Both the position numbers and the translations under genes were made by a program. Under the pieces are notes generated by a model. The model made no database searches, had not been told where the DNA came from, and saw only the letters and a list, made by a program, of their open reading frames with translations. This document shows positions 36,640 to 45,427 of a stretch of DNA of 64,000 bases, one piece after another. Each line of letters starts with the position of its first letter. The first letter of the stretch is position 1. Origin of the DNA: Palsa-506 sp963755815 (GTDB lineage: Bacteria; Actinomycetota; Actinomycetes; Streptosporangiales; Streptosporangiaceae); contig CAVWLF010000013.1 of assembly GCA_963755815.1 (NCBI GenBank), positions 1 to 64,000 of the forward strand. Direction: 5' to 3'.

Positions 36640-38982
36640 ATGGGCACGCCATTTCGCGGAGTTATCAATGTCGATGTGACCAAGTCGGTGCCGGACTGGG
36701 CGCCCTACACTCAGCCGATCGCTCCCGAGGGCACCCCCAGCGTGCTTTACATCGTGCTCGACGATGTCGGGTACTCGGCGATGGGGGCGTACGGCGGCCT
36801 GATCGAGACGCCGAACATCGACCGCATCGCGCAGCGCGGCCTGACCTACACCAACTTCCACACGACGGCGCTGTGCTCGCCGACGCGGTCGTGCCTGATG
36901 ACCGGGCGGAACCACACCACCAACGGGATGGCCACGATCACCGAGGCCGCGTCGGGGTTCCCCAGCTCGAACGGGCACATCCCGTTCGAGTGCGCGACGA
37001 TCGCGGAGGTGCTGGGGGAGCGCGGCTGGAACACGTACATGACCGGCAAGTGGCACCTGACCGCCGAGGACGAGATGAACATGGCCTCGCGGAAGGCGCA
37101 GTGGCCGGTCGGCCGGGGCTTCGAGCGGTTCTACGGCTTCCTCGGCGCCGAGACCAACCAGTGGTATCCCGATCTGGTCTACGACAACCACCCCATCGAG
37201 CAGCCTGCGCTGCCCTCGGAGGGCTATCACCTCACCGAGGATCTGACTGACCGGGCGCTGGAGTTCATCCGCGACGCCAAGGCGGTCGCCCCCGATAAGC
37301 CGTTCTTCCTCTATTACTGCCCGGGTGCGTGCCACGCGCCGCATCACGCTCCCAAAGAGTGGATCGACAAGTACCGCGGCAAGTTCGATATGGGCTATGA
37401 GGCGTACCGCGAGCTGGTCTTCGAGCGGCAGCAGCGCATGGGGGTCATCACCGGCCAGGCCGAGCTGTCGCCGATCGACCCGTACGCCGACCTGACCAGC
37501 GCTGACGGGAAGAGCTGGCCCGAGTTGGACACCGTCCGGCCCTGGGCTTCCCTCACCGATGGCGAGAAGCGGCTGTTCGCGCGGATGGCCGAGGTCTACG
37601 CGGGCTTCCTGTCCCACGCCGACCACCAGATCGGACGGCTGCTGGATTACCTCGAGCAGAGCGGGCAGCTCGACAACACGATCATCATCCTGGTCTCGGA
37701 CAACGGGGCCTCCGGCGAGGGCGGACCAAACGGGTCGGTCAACGAGAACAAGATCTTCAACGGGATCCCCGACACCGTCGAGGCCAACCTGCCGCACCTG
37801 GAGGAGCTGGGCAGCCCGGCGACGTATAACCACTACCCGACCGGGTGGGCGTGGGCGTTCAACACCCCGTTCAAGATGTGGAAGCGATACTCGAACTACG
37901 AGGGCGGCACCGCCGACCCGATGATCGTCTCGTGGCCGAAGCAGATCACTTCCACCGGCCTGCGCCGTCAGTACGTGCACGCCGTCGACATCGTGCCGAC
38001 CCTCTACTCCCTGCTGGGCATCGAGCCGCCGGACGTGGTCAAGGGCTACACGCAGTTCCCGCTGGAGGGCGTCAGCTTCGACGCCACCCTGAACGACGCC
38101 ACTGCGACGACCGACAAGCAGACCCAGTTCTACTCGATGGGCGGCACCCGGGCGATCTGGAACCAGGGCTGGAAAGCCGCCGCGATCTCGCCGGCCGCCC
38201 CCGACGCGTGGGCCGGCTACGCCACCCAGCGCTGGGAGCTGTTCAACACGGATGAAGACCCCACCGAGTGCCACGATCTGTCCGGTCAGGAACCGGAGAA
38301 ACTGCAGGAGCTCATCCAGCTCTGGTGGGCCCAGGCCGGCCAGTACGGCGCCCTGCCGCTGGAGAACCGCGACGCCATCGAGATCCTCACCACCGACCGG
38401 CCCCAGCTGACCAAGCCGCGGAACCGCTACGTCTACTACCCCGGCTGCGCCGAGGTCCCCGAGTCGGTCGCGCCGAACATCCGCAACCGCTCCTACACGG
38501 TCGCGGTCGAGCTCACCATCGACGCCGAGGAGGCCGGCGGGGTCCTGTTCGCCCACGGGGCCCGGTTCGGCGGGCACGCCCTCTACATCAAGGACGGCAA
38601 GCTCAAGTACGTCTACAACTTCGTCGGCGAGGCCGAGCAGATCATCGAGTCGACCGAGCCGCTGCCGGCCGGCCACGTGATCGTCTCCGCCTCCTTCGAG
38701 CGCGACGGTGACTCGATGCCGGCCACCGGCACCCTCACCCTGCACGCGGGCGACCGGGCGATCGGGCAGGGCCAGATCAAAACCCAGCCTGGCAAGTTCT
38801 CCATCGCCGGCGAGGGACTCAACATCGGGAAAGACGGCGCCGAACCGGTCACCGACGACTACCCCGGCCGCTCCCCCTGGCCTTTCACTGGCGGCACCAT
38901 CCAGCGCGCGGTGGTCGACGTCACCGGCCAGCCCTTCGTCGACCTGGCCGCCGAGGCGCGGATGGCCATCCTGCGCGACTAA
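36640..38982 (+). CDS. Arylsulfatase (type I, formylglycine-dependent)
   Basis: A 780-residue sulfatase. The maturation motif CxPxR is Cys79-Ser-Pro-Thr-Arg83 (TTALCSPTRSCLMTGRNH), with metal ligands DD in YIVLDDVGYSA, later GKWHLT and SDNGASGEGG. ATG 36640 with GGAGG at 36627-36631 is preferred over an upstream TTG frame. No signal peptide is apparent, so it may be cytoplasmic. The last ~170 residues form an extra beta-rich domain (YTVAVELTIDAEEAGGVLFA). It needs a formylglycine-generating enzyme encoded elsewhere; EgtB here is not one. Confidence 0.92.
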   Translation: MGTPFRGVINVDVTKSVPDWAPYTQPIAPEGTPSVLYIVLDDVGYSAMGAYGGLIETPNIDRIAQRGLTYTNFHTTALCSPTRSCLMTGRNHTTNGMATITEAASGFPSSNGHIPFECATIAEVLGERGWNTYMTGKWHLTAEDEMNMASRKAQWPVGRGFERFYGFLGAETNQWYPDLVYDNHPIEQPALPSEGYHLTEDLTDRALEFIRDAKAVAPDKPFFLYYCPGACHAPHHAPKEWIDKYRGKFDMGYEAYRELVFERQQRMGVITGQAELSPIDPYADLTSADGKSWPELDTVRPWASLTDGEKRLFARMAEVYAGFLSHADHQIGRLLDYLEQSGQLDNTIIILVSDNGASGEGGPNGSVNENKIFNGIPDTVEANLPHLEELGSPATYNHYPTGWAWAFNTPFKMWKRYSNYEGGTADPMIVSWPKQITSTGLRRQYVHAVDIVPTLYSLLGIEPPDVVKGYTQFPLEGVSFDATLNDATATTDKQTQFYSMGGTRAIWNQGWKAAAISPAAPDAWAGYATQRWELFNTDEDPTECHDLSGQEPEKLQELIQLWWAQAGQYGALPLENRDAIEILTTDRPQLTKPRNRYVYYPGCAEVPESVAPNIRNRSYTVAVELTIDAEEAGGVLFAHGARFGGHALYIKDGKLKYVYNFVGEAEQIIESTEPLPAGHVIVSASFERDGDSMPATGTLTLHAGDRAIGQGQIKTQPGKFSIAGEGLNIGKDGAEPVTDDYPGRSPWPFTGGTIQRAVVDVTGQPFVDLAAEARMAILRD

Positions 38983-39041
38983 GGCCCGCGGGCCGCCGAA
39001 AGCAACGGGCAGCTCAGCTGAACTGCACGACAGGACAAGCC

Positions 39042-39959
39042 GTGAACGGCAGGGCGGGGGCTTCGATGGCCGATGCGGACACCGGAGCGACGCCGGGCGC
39101 CGGCCAGCGTTTCGGGGTGCGTTCGATGTCGGCCCCGCTGCGCCGTGTCCTGCTCCGCCGCCCGGCCCTGACCGGCGATTTCGCCGCCGCCGACTGGCGG
39201 GCGCCGGATCCGGGCCTGCTGGCCCGCCAGCACGAGGCGTTCGGTCAGCTGCTCACCGATCTGGGCTGCGCGGCCGAGACGGCGGACGCGGCCGGCGGGC
39301 TGGTCGACGCCACCTATGTCCGGGATCCCGGGCTGGTGACCGGGGCCGGCGCGGTGCTGTTCCAGATGAGCAAGCCGGCCCGGGCGGCCGAACCGGCGCT
39401 GCTGGGTACCGCGCTGACCGCCGCGGGGGTCCCGGTGATCGCGCAGCTGACCGGGGCGGCGCGGGCCGACGGCGGCGACTTCGTCTGGCTGGATGAGCAG
39501 ACCATGCTGGCCGGCCGCAGCTACCGCACCAACGCCGAGGGACTGCGCCAGCTCACCCGGATCCTGGCGGCCGAAGGCGCGACCCTGGAGTCCGTCGACC
39601 TGCCGCACGACCGCGGGCCCGGGCATGTGCTGCACCTGATGTCGCTGATCTCGCCGGTCGCTGACGATCTGGCCGTGGTCTACCCGCCGCTGGCGCCGGT
39701 CGCGCTGATGCAGACGCTCGCCGAGCGGGGCATCCGGGTGATCGCCGTAGACGGCGATGAGTACGAGACGATGGGATGCAACGTCCTGGCCATCGCGCCA
39801 CGGCACGTCCTGATGGTGAACGGCAACCCGAAAACCCGCGCCGCGCTCGAATCGGCCGGCTGCCAGGTACACGGCTACGACGGCTCGGAGATCTCGCTCA
39901 AGGGCGACGGCGGCCCTACCTGCCTGACCGCGCCGATCTGGCGCACCGCGGGAAGCTAG
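39042..39959 (+). CDS. Amidinotransferase-fold hydrolase (DDAH/arginine deiminase-like)
   Basis: A 305-residue guanidine-modifying enzyme fold. The family residues appear as DGGDFVWLD (acidic residues), PGHVLHLMSLISP (His) and the C-terminal nucleophile Cys in GGPTCLTAPIWR. This pattern matches dimethylarginine dimethylaminohydrolases; arginine or methylarginine would give citrulline, but substrate is inferred. GTG 39042 or ATG 39066 could be the start. It lies next to speD, tail to tail, so a link through arginine-derived polyamines is possible. Confidence 0.8.
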   Translation: MNGRAGASMADADTGATPGAGQRFGVRSMSAPLRRVLLRRPALTGDFAAADWRAPDPGLLARQHEAFGQLLTDLGCAAETADAAGGLVDATYVRDPGLVTGAGAVLFQMSKPARAAEPALLGTALTAAGVPVIAQLTGAARADGGDFVWLDEQTMLAGRSYRTNAEGLRQLTRILAAEGATLESVDLPHDRGPGHVLHLMSLISPVADDLAVVYPPLAPVALMQTLAERGIRVIAVDGDEYETMGCNVLAIAPRHVLMVNGNPKTRAALESAGCQVHGYDGSEISLKGDGGPTCLTAPIWRTAGS

Positions 39960-39980
39960 CGACGCCAGCCGGCCTCCCGG

Positions 39981-40409
39981 CTACCGCGGCGGCGGGGCGT
40001 TCCCGGGCGGCGGCCGGTGCGCGCCGCGCAGCACGGGCCGGATAGTGACGTCGGCCAGCTCCAGCGAGCGCACGAGGTCCGCCACCACCGCCTCGCCATC
40101 GATGGCGCCGCAGCTGAACAGGTCGATGGCGATCAGGTCTTCCTCGGGCCAGGTGTGAATGCTCAGATGCGACTCGGCCAGGATCAGCACCAGGGTGACC
40201 GCATTGTTGGGGAAGGCGACGTGACTGACCTCAAGGACGTGCCCGCGGCCGGCCCGGACCGCGGCGGTCGCCAGCTCGGTGAGCTTCGCGACGTCGGTGA
40301 CCGGCGAGGCTGAGGTGACCGTGGCGTCCACCGCATAGAGCACTTTCGGCGACCGCGCTTCCTGCCTGCGCAGGTCCGCGTACCTGCTCGTCATCCCGTC
40401 ACCCGGCAT
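39981..40409 (-). CDS. speD: S-adenosylmethionine decarboxylase proenzyme
   Basis: A 142-residue class 1b SpeD. The self-cleavage Ser80 (AESHLSIHTWPE), His85 and Cys100 (DLFSCGAID) have the same spacing as Ser63, His68 and Cys83 of the Thermotoga enzyme, so pyruvoyl formation should occur. It makes decarboxylated SAM, the aminopropyl donor. The N-terminal extension (~20 residues) and Pro-rich tail are dispensable-looking. It is divergent from bpsA with an 86-base shared promoter region, which strongly suggests a joint pathway. Confidence 0.93.
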   Translation of the reverse strand: MPGDGMTSRYADLRRQEARSPKVLYAVDATVTSASPVTDVAKLTELATAAVRAGRGHVLEVSHVAFPNNAVTLVLILAESHLSIHTWPEEDLIAIDLFSCGAIDGEAVVADLVRSLELADVTIRPVLRGAHRPPPGNAPPPR

Positions 40410-40495
40410 GATGTGGGAGGATACCTTACCGTCTGCCGTCGGGGCAGAGACGATCGCCGCGGCCGGCTGCGCACCTGGAGGCAGAGAACGCCAGC

Positions 40496-41656
40496 ATGGA
40501 TGTCGACTCTGTCCTTGCCGAGGTCGCGTCGGCGGTCGGGCTAGCCGAGGGAACTTCGGGCGTCAGGGACGTGATCCGCGCGATCGCGCGAGCCGAGCCC
40601 GTCGCCACCAGGGACATCAGCCGGATGGCCGAGCTGCCGGTCCCCATTGTCACCGCGGTCTGCAATGAGCTGCGCAAGCGCGAGGTAGTGGACCGCGGCC
40701 GGCCGGTGCGGCTGACCCAGGCCGGCCGGGACGCCTTCGCGGGCGGCCAGCGCGGCCTGGACGCACGGTGCCCGGTGTGCCACGGCCGCGGCGTCGCCAG
40801 CGCCAAGATCACCGAGGCCCTGCAGGACGATCTTGAACGGGCGGCGGCCGCGGCGCCCGAGGCCAAGCCGGAACTCGATCAGACGCACTGCACCGTGGCC
40901 ACGAAGATCAGCCGGGTGCTGGCCATGCACGAGGCAGGCGCGCTCGACGGCAGCCGGATCATCATGCTCGGCGACGACGACCTCATCTCGGTGGCGATCG
41001 CCAGGTTCGCGGCACTGACCCTGGCGCCGGGCGAGATCCGGCGGCTGACCGTGGTGGACTCCGATCCGGACGTGCTGTCCTGCGTCGCCGCGCAGACCGC
41101 GGGCACCGGGGTGGCCGTCGAGACGGTCCGGCACGACCTGCGCGAGCCGCTGCCCGCGGCCCTGCGCGGCGCGTTCGACGTGGCGTGCACCGACCCGCCG
41201 TACACGGTGCCGGGAGCTGAGCTGTTCCTGTCCCGGGCCGTCGCGGCCCTGGCCGGGGACGCGGGCCAGCACGTGTTCTTCTCGTTCGGGGCGCGCAGGC
41301 CGGCCGAGACGCTCCGGACCCAGGAGATGATCGCGGGCATGGGCCTGACGGTGCGCGCGATGATGCCGAACTTCAACGAGTACGTCGGGGCGGGCATCCT
41401 GGCCGGCACCAGCCACCTGTACCACCTGCGGGCCACCGCCGCGCTCACGCCGCTGATCGCCGGCGACTACCCGGGGCCGCTCTACACCGCCGACCTGCGG
41501 GCCGCGGCCACCCGGCCGTACCGCTGCGCCGGCTGTGGCGCGGTGCATGCCGTCGGGCCGGGCGCGCAGTGGTCCAGGATCGCCAGCCTGCAGGCCGCGG
41601 GCTGCCCGGCGTGCGGCGGCACCGTGTTCCGCCCGATGGCGCTGCAGCAGCGATGA
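40496..41656 (+). CDS. bpsA: Branched-chain polyamine synthase (BpsA-like aminopropyltransferase)
   Basis: A 386-residue protein of the N4-bis(aminopropyl)spermidine synthase family: an N-terminal winged helix (ISRMAELPVPIVTAVCNELR), a Cys motif RCPVCHGRG at 91-99, the family signature GDDDLISVA at 159-167, and a catalytic DPPYT at 233-237 with EMIAGMGL downstream. It would add aminopropyl groups from decarboxylated SAM to an amine. Unlike the core family, it ends with a CxxC...CxxC ribbon (CAGCGAVH, CPACGG). It is the first gene of a tightly coupled four-gene unit, and speD faces it. Family members are best known in thermophiles. Confidence 0.85.
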   Translation: MDVDSVLAEVASAVGLAEGTSGVRDVIRAIARAEPVATRDISRMAELPVPIVTAVCNELRKREVVDRGRPVRLTQAGRDAFAGGQRGLDARCPVCHGRGVASAKITEALQDDLERAAAAAPEAKPELDQTHCTVATKISRVLAMHEAGALDGSRIIMLGDDDLISVAIARFAALTLAPGEIRRLTVVDSDPDVLSCVAAQTAGTGVAVETVRHDLREPLPAALRGAFDVACTDPPYTVPGAELFLSRAVAALAGDAGQHVFFSFGARRPAETLRTQEMIAGMGLTVRAMMPNFNEYVGAGILAGTSHLYHLRATAALTPLIAGDYPGPLYTADLRAAATRPYRCAGCGAVHAVGPGAQWSRIASLQAAGCPACGGTVFRPMALQQR

Positions 41657-42165
41657 CCGCCACCGGACCGGCCGCCGGGCAGGAGTACGTGATCCGCGCC
41701 GCGGCCGAGAGTGACCTGGACGCGATCGCGGAATTCGAGATCGAGATCGCCAAGGTTTCCTTCAGCGACGAGGCGATCACCGATCCGGCCCTGCACCGCA
41801 GACGGGTCTCCGGGTCCCTCGGCAAACCGGGGGAGATCATGCTGGTCGCGGTGGCGGCGCGGGAGCCCGGAGGAGGGCCGGCGGGCTGGGCCTGGCTGTC
41901 CCCCCGGACCAACTCGCTGACCGGCGCCCGGTACGGCAATTTCCGGTCGCTGGCCGTCGCCGACATCCCGGACCGCAGTCACGTCGGCGAGCTGCTGCTC
42001 GCGGCGGTGCTGGCGGCGGCGGCCGACGCCGGGCTGACCCAGCTGACCGGCAAGGTCCACGCCAGGAACCTGGGCATGCGCGCCCTGTACCGGAAATTCG
42101 GGTTCGAGGCGGCGCACCTCACCATGGAAAGGCGCCTGCCGGGCGGCCGCCAGGCCCCGCCGTGA
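41653..42165 (+). CDS. GNAT-family N-acetyltransferase
   Basis: A 170-residue GNAT protein: YVIRAAAESDLDAIAEFEIE at the start, FRSLAVADIPDRSHVGELLL as the acetyl-CoA-binding stretch in a degenerate form, and KVHARNLGMRALYRKFGFEA at the end. ATG 41653 overlaps the bpsA stop (ATGA), and its own stop overlaps the next GTG (GTGA). An N-acylation of a polyamine is the natural reading of the context; this is inference. Confidence 0.82.
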   Translation: MTATGPAAGQEYVIRAAAESDLDAIAEFEIEIAKVSFSDEAITDPALHRRRVSGSLGKPGEIMLVAVAAREPGGGPAGWAWLSPRTNSLTGARYGNFRSLAVADIPDRSHVGELLLAAVLAAAADAGLTQLTGKVHARNLGMRALYRKFGFEAAHLTMERRLPGGRQAPP

Positions 42166-43312
42166 CACCGGCCGGGCCGCCCGGCGGGCGGGCGGGCGGC
42201 GACCCGGCCGCGCGGACGGCGATCAAGTGCGTGGCCTGGGACATCGACAACACGCTGCTGGCCGGGGTCTTCATCGAGTCGGGCGAGCGGCAGCCGCCCG
42301 CCGACCCCGAGATGGCGGCCGTGCTGGCCGAGCTCGGCCGTCGCGGCATCGTGCACGCCATCGCGAGCCGGAACCCGCCCGCCGCCGCCGTCTACGCGGC
42401 GCAGGTGACCGGCGCCCGGTTCGTCGCGGCGGAATGCGGCTGGGGCCGGAAGTCGGCGGCCATCAGCCGGATCCTGGCTGACCTTGGCCTCAGCGCCGAC
42501 GCGATCGCCTTCGTGGACGATGATCCGTACGAGCGGGCCGAGGTTTCCTTCACGCTGCCGGATGTCCTGGTGCTATCGCCGGAGGACATGGCGGATGCGC
42601 TCGGCTGGCCGGAGTTCAGCCCGGCCGTGGTCACCGACGAGGCCGGCGGCGCAGCGAGCTTTACCTGGACCGGAGGCGCCGGCTGGAGGCCGAGCGGGAG
42701 TTCGGCGGATCCCGGGACGACTTCCTGCGTTACTGCCGGACCGAGATCGCGATCGCCCCGGCCGCCGAGGCCGACCTGGCCCGGCTGCACGAGCTGTCGG
42801 TCCGCACCCATCAGTTCAACTCGGCCGGCCAGGGCACGACAGAGGCCGCGTTTCGGCTGATCATAGGTGCCGCCGGGCGGCAGGTTCTTACCGTGCGGCT
42901 GCGGGACCGGTTCGGCGATGACGGCATCGTCGGCGGCTGCGTCACCGAGCAGGGCGAGGACGGCCGCTGGACGGTCCGGCTGCTGATGATGTCGTGCCGG
43001 GCCATGGGCCGCGGGGTGATTGACGCGCTGCTGGCCTGGCTGATCCGCTCGGCGGCCCGGTACGGCGCGCGGACGCTGGAGGTGCCGTCCGTGCTGAACG
43101 CCAGGAACGTTCCGCTGCGGCTGGCGCTAGCCGCGGCCGGGTTCCGGGCCGCGGGGGAGAGCGCCGCTGGCGCGGATGGCCAGCGGGTGGTGTACCGCCG
43201 GTCGCTGGCCGGGCCGCTGCCGGAGCTGCCCGGCTGGCTGACCGGCCCCGCTGAGCCGGATGAGCCGCGGCCGGCTGGCTCCGGACGGGAGGTGCGCCCT
43301 GATCATCGATGA
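42162..43312 (+). CDS. FkbH-like HAD-IIIC phosphatase/acyl-ACP protein (frameshifted)
   Basis: The first frame (42162-42860) has the FkbH-type HAD domain: CVAWDIDNTLLAGVFIESG, HAIASRNPPAAAVYAA, AFVDDDPYERAEV. The second half continues in another frame ending at 43312: SELYLDRRRRLEAEREFGG, DDFLRYCRTEIAIAP, then a GNAT-like acyl domain (VRTHQFNSAGQGT, NARNVPLRLALAAAGFRAAG). One missing base near 42641-42648 separates them. FkbH proteins load a glyceryl unit from 1,3-bisphosphoglycerate onto an acyl carrier protein; such a carrier follows directly. The frameshift sits between two intact domains. Confidence 0.82.
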
Positions 43313-43547
43313 GCTGCGCCAGCTCCTCGCCGAGGTCACCCGCCGCCCTGACCTGCTCGCGGCGCCCGCCGACGCGTCGCTGTTCGGCACCGGCATCGGG
43401 CTGGACTCGCTGGCGGGCACGCTGCTGCTGCGCGAGATCAGGCGGCGGTACGGCGTCGACGTGGCCGCCGAGGACATCAACCTCGACGCACTCGCCTCGC
43501 TGGCGACGCTGGCCGGCTTTATCCAGGCCCACCGGCCGCCGGCCTGA
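43260..43547 (+). CDS. Acyl carrier protein
   Basis: A 95-residue (or about 82) carrier protein: ELRQLLAEVTRRPDLL, the phosphopantetheine site GIGLDSLAGTLLLREI with Ser, and INLDALASLATLAGF. The ATG 43260 start lies inside the FkbH frame; CTG 43299, preceded by GGGAGG at 43286-43291, would give a more usual N-terminus. It would carry the glyceryl or acyl unit made by the FkbH-like protein. It ends one base before the convergent APH-like gene. Confidence 0.83.
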   Translation: MSRGRLAPDGRCALIIDELRQLLAEVTRRPDLLAAPADASLFGTGIGLDSLAGTLLLREIRRRYGVDVAAEDINLDALASLATLAGFIQAHRPPA

Positions 43548-43548
43548 G

Positions 43549-44817
43549 TCAGGCCGTCGCGGTCACCGGGATCTCGGTTGCCATGTCGACCAGGACCCGG
43601 GTGAGTTGCAGGCGCTGCCGGAAGAGCTCCTCAGCCTCCTCGTCCGGAGGCCCGCCGAGCAGCTCCAGCGGCAGCGAGCACAGCGCGGACCGGGCGACGA
43701 GAGAGCCGATGTATCCGGCCCGGACCTGACCGGGCTCGGCCTGGTAACTCTCGTCCCGCAGGCCGTCCAGGTAGGCGGGGAAGATGGCCGCGTCGATCCC
43801 GGCCAGGTCCGACGGCATGGCCTGGCCGGCATGCGCGAGCCCGACGAGCAGTTGCCCGAGATCGAATCCGACCGGCAGCAGGCTGCCGAATCCCCAGTCG
43901 ATGACGACCACCGCATCGGGCTCGTGCGCCGGAAGGAGGAGGTTCTGCGGGCTCGCGTCGCCGTGGGCGTAGGTCTGCGGCAGCCGGTCCAGCATGTCCA
44001 GGATCGGCCGGATGCGCGCGCCGAGGGCAAGCAGGTCCGCGGGCAGGTCCGGGTCGGCCGCCCGGCGCAGGGCCGCGGCGGCGACTGGATGGTTCCAGAT
44101 CTGCCCGGCCTGCAGCGCCGGAAGGGCGCTCTGCATTACCCGGCGCTCGACGAAGCCGCGCAGCGCTCCGCCGGGCGGGGTGCTACGGCACCGCTCGGGC
44201 AGGAACTCATTGACGGCCGCACCGGCCCGGCGGCGGGCGGCGAGGCGCCCGAGCAGGCGGGCGGCGCGCTGATAGTCAGGCAACCGCCACGGCCCGGGCC
44301 GCTGGCTGACGTACTCCCACCACAGCGCGACGTGATCGGCGTCGGCGTGCCTGACATGGTGCAGAACCGGGGCCCGCATGCCCGGCGGCAGAACCCGGCT
44401 GATGCCGGACTCGGCCATGTCCAGCTCGAAGCGCCACGGCAGGTAGGCAGCGAACTCCTGGCGGCTGGCCTCATCGGGAAAGTGCCGCAGTCCCGGCCAC
44501 AGCCGGGGATGCCGGAGCAGCTTGACGAAGTACGTGTACGCCAGGTCATCCTGACCCGGGCCGGAGTGCACATCGACCCGCCACAAGCCCGCCGTGGCCG
44601 GCGAGCCCGAGTCGTAGGGCAGGGCGGTGACCCGGCCGCCGGGGTCGCGGACCGGGCGGCCTGCGGCCGCGGCCGTTACCTGGCTCAGCTCGGCGGGGGT
44701 CAGCGACGCGAGCCGGAACGGGTCCTCGCCGGGCGGCGGTGGCGATGACACGGTGCTTCCGGTCATGTGCGCGCCTCCGGTCATGTGCGCGCCTCCGGTC
44801 ATCGGCAGGGCCTCCAC
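43549..44817 (-). CDS. APH-like phosphotransferase (kinase fold)
   Basis: A 422-residue kinase of the aminoglycoside phosphotransferase/choline kinase type. The catalytic Brenner motif is YAHGDASPQNLLLPA and the metal motif VVIDWGFGSLLPVGFDLGQL. Either a small-molecule kinase or resistance determinant; substrate unknown. The first residues MTGGAHMTGGAHMTG are a tandem repeat, giving four in-frame ATGs (residues 1, 6, 12, 18) as possible starts. It is divergent from marR. Confidence 0.82.
   Translation of the reverse strand: MEALPMTGGAHMTGGAHMTGSTVSSPPPPGEDPFRLASLTPAELSQVTAAAAGRPVRDPGGRVTALPYDSGSPATAGLWRVDVHSGPGQDDLAYTYFVKLLRHPRLWPGLRHFPDEASRQEFAAYLPWRFELDMAESGISRVLPPGMRAPVLHHVRHADADHVALWWEYVSQRPGPWRLPDYQRAARLLGRLAARRRAGAAVNEFLPERCRSTPPGGALRGFVERRVMQSALPALQAGQIWNHPVAAAALRRAADPDLPADLLALGARIRPILDMLDRLPQTYAHGDASPQNLLLPAHEPDAVVVIDWGFGSLLPVGFDLGQLLVGLAHAGQAMPSDLAGIDAAIFPAYLDGLRDESYQAEPGQVRAGYIGSLVARSALCSLPLELLGGPPDEEAEELFRQRLQLTRVLVDMATEIPVTATA
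44759..44802. repeat. 18-bp tandem repeat at APH-like gene start
   Basis: CCGGTCATGTGCGCGCCT occurs twice in tandem (44759-44776, 44777-44794) followed by an 8-base partial copy. On the coding strand each unit contains an in-frame ATG, so copy number changes the number of available start codons without shifting the frame. Confidence 0.85.
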
Positions 44818-44840
44818 TCAGCTGCAGGCCCCGGTATAAG

Positions 44841-44879
44841 TAAGGTTACCTGTCTACCTCCGATGGTAAGGTAACCTTA
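44841..44879. promoter_or_regulatory. MarR operator overlapping start codon
   Basis: TAAGGTTACC (44841-44850) and GGTAACCTTA (44870-44879) are perfect 10-bp inverted repeats, with an inner TACC...GGTA pair. The right half ends on the first base of the marR ATG, and TATAAG (44835-44840) could be a -10 element. The gene has no Shine-Dalgarno, so a leaderless, self-repressed transcript is likely; the APH-like gene would share the site. Confidence 0.72.
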
Positions 44880-45334
44880 TGACTGTGCGCAACCCCGCGG
44901 AGCAAGACTCCCTGCCCGACCATCTGCCGCGATGGCTGGACGCGGCCTCCCGGCGGCTGCGCTCGGACCTCGGGGCGCAGGACCGGAGCGCCTTCCCCGG
45001 GCTGCGGGGCAGCCACCAGCGCATTCTCCAGATGATTCCGCCGGGCGGGATCCGGATCACCGACCTGGCCGTGATCGCGGGCATGACCAAGCAGTCGCTG
45101 GGCGAATTCGCGGACGGGCTGGAGCAGGCGGGATTCACCCGCAGCCAGCGGGATGCGGCCGATCGCCGCGTCCGTCTCATCCTGCGGACGCCGCTGGGCG
45201 ACCAGGCGGCCGAGGTCGCGACGCGGGCGATCGCCGCCGTCGAGGCACAGTGGCGCGCGGAGGTCGGGCCGGACCGGTACGACGTGATGAAGCAGGTGCT
45301 GCGAGAACTGGGCCGGGACAGCTTCAGGACCTGA
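44879..45334 (+). CDS. MarR-family transcriptional regulator
   Basis: A 151-residue winged-helix protein: the recognition region ITDLAVIAGMTKQSLGEFAD and wing RSQRDAADRRVRLILRT follow the MarR pattern DxRxxRxxLT. It is preceded by a strong inverted repeat that overlaps its start, so autorepression is likely, and it probably controls the divergent APH-like gene. No ligand can be inferred. OsmC follows 93 bases downstream. Confidence 0.88.
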   Translation: MTVRNPAEQDSLPDHLPRWLDAASRRLRSDLGAQDRSAFPGLRGSHQRILQMIPPGGIRITDLAVIAGMTKQSLGEFADGLEQAGFTRSQRDAADRRVRLILRTPLGDQAAEVATRAIAAVEAQWRAEVGPDRYDVMKQVLRELGRDSFRT

Positions 45335-45427
45335 GCGCCGAGCCCGGGTCACCGCCGTGAGACCGCCGGTCCCGGCCTGCGCCGGCCCGGCCGGGCTGGC
45401 CCGATGGCACCGCCTAAGCTGCGGTTC

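Noticed and set aside
36574..38745. Minus-strand frame of 723 residues antisense to the arylsulfatase
   Set aside because: No motif, highly biased composition; the plus strand encodes a complete sulfatase.
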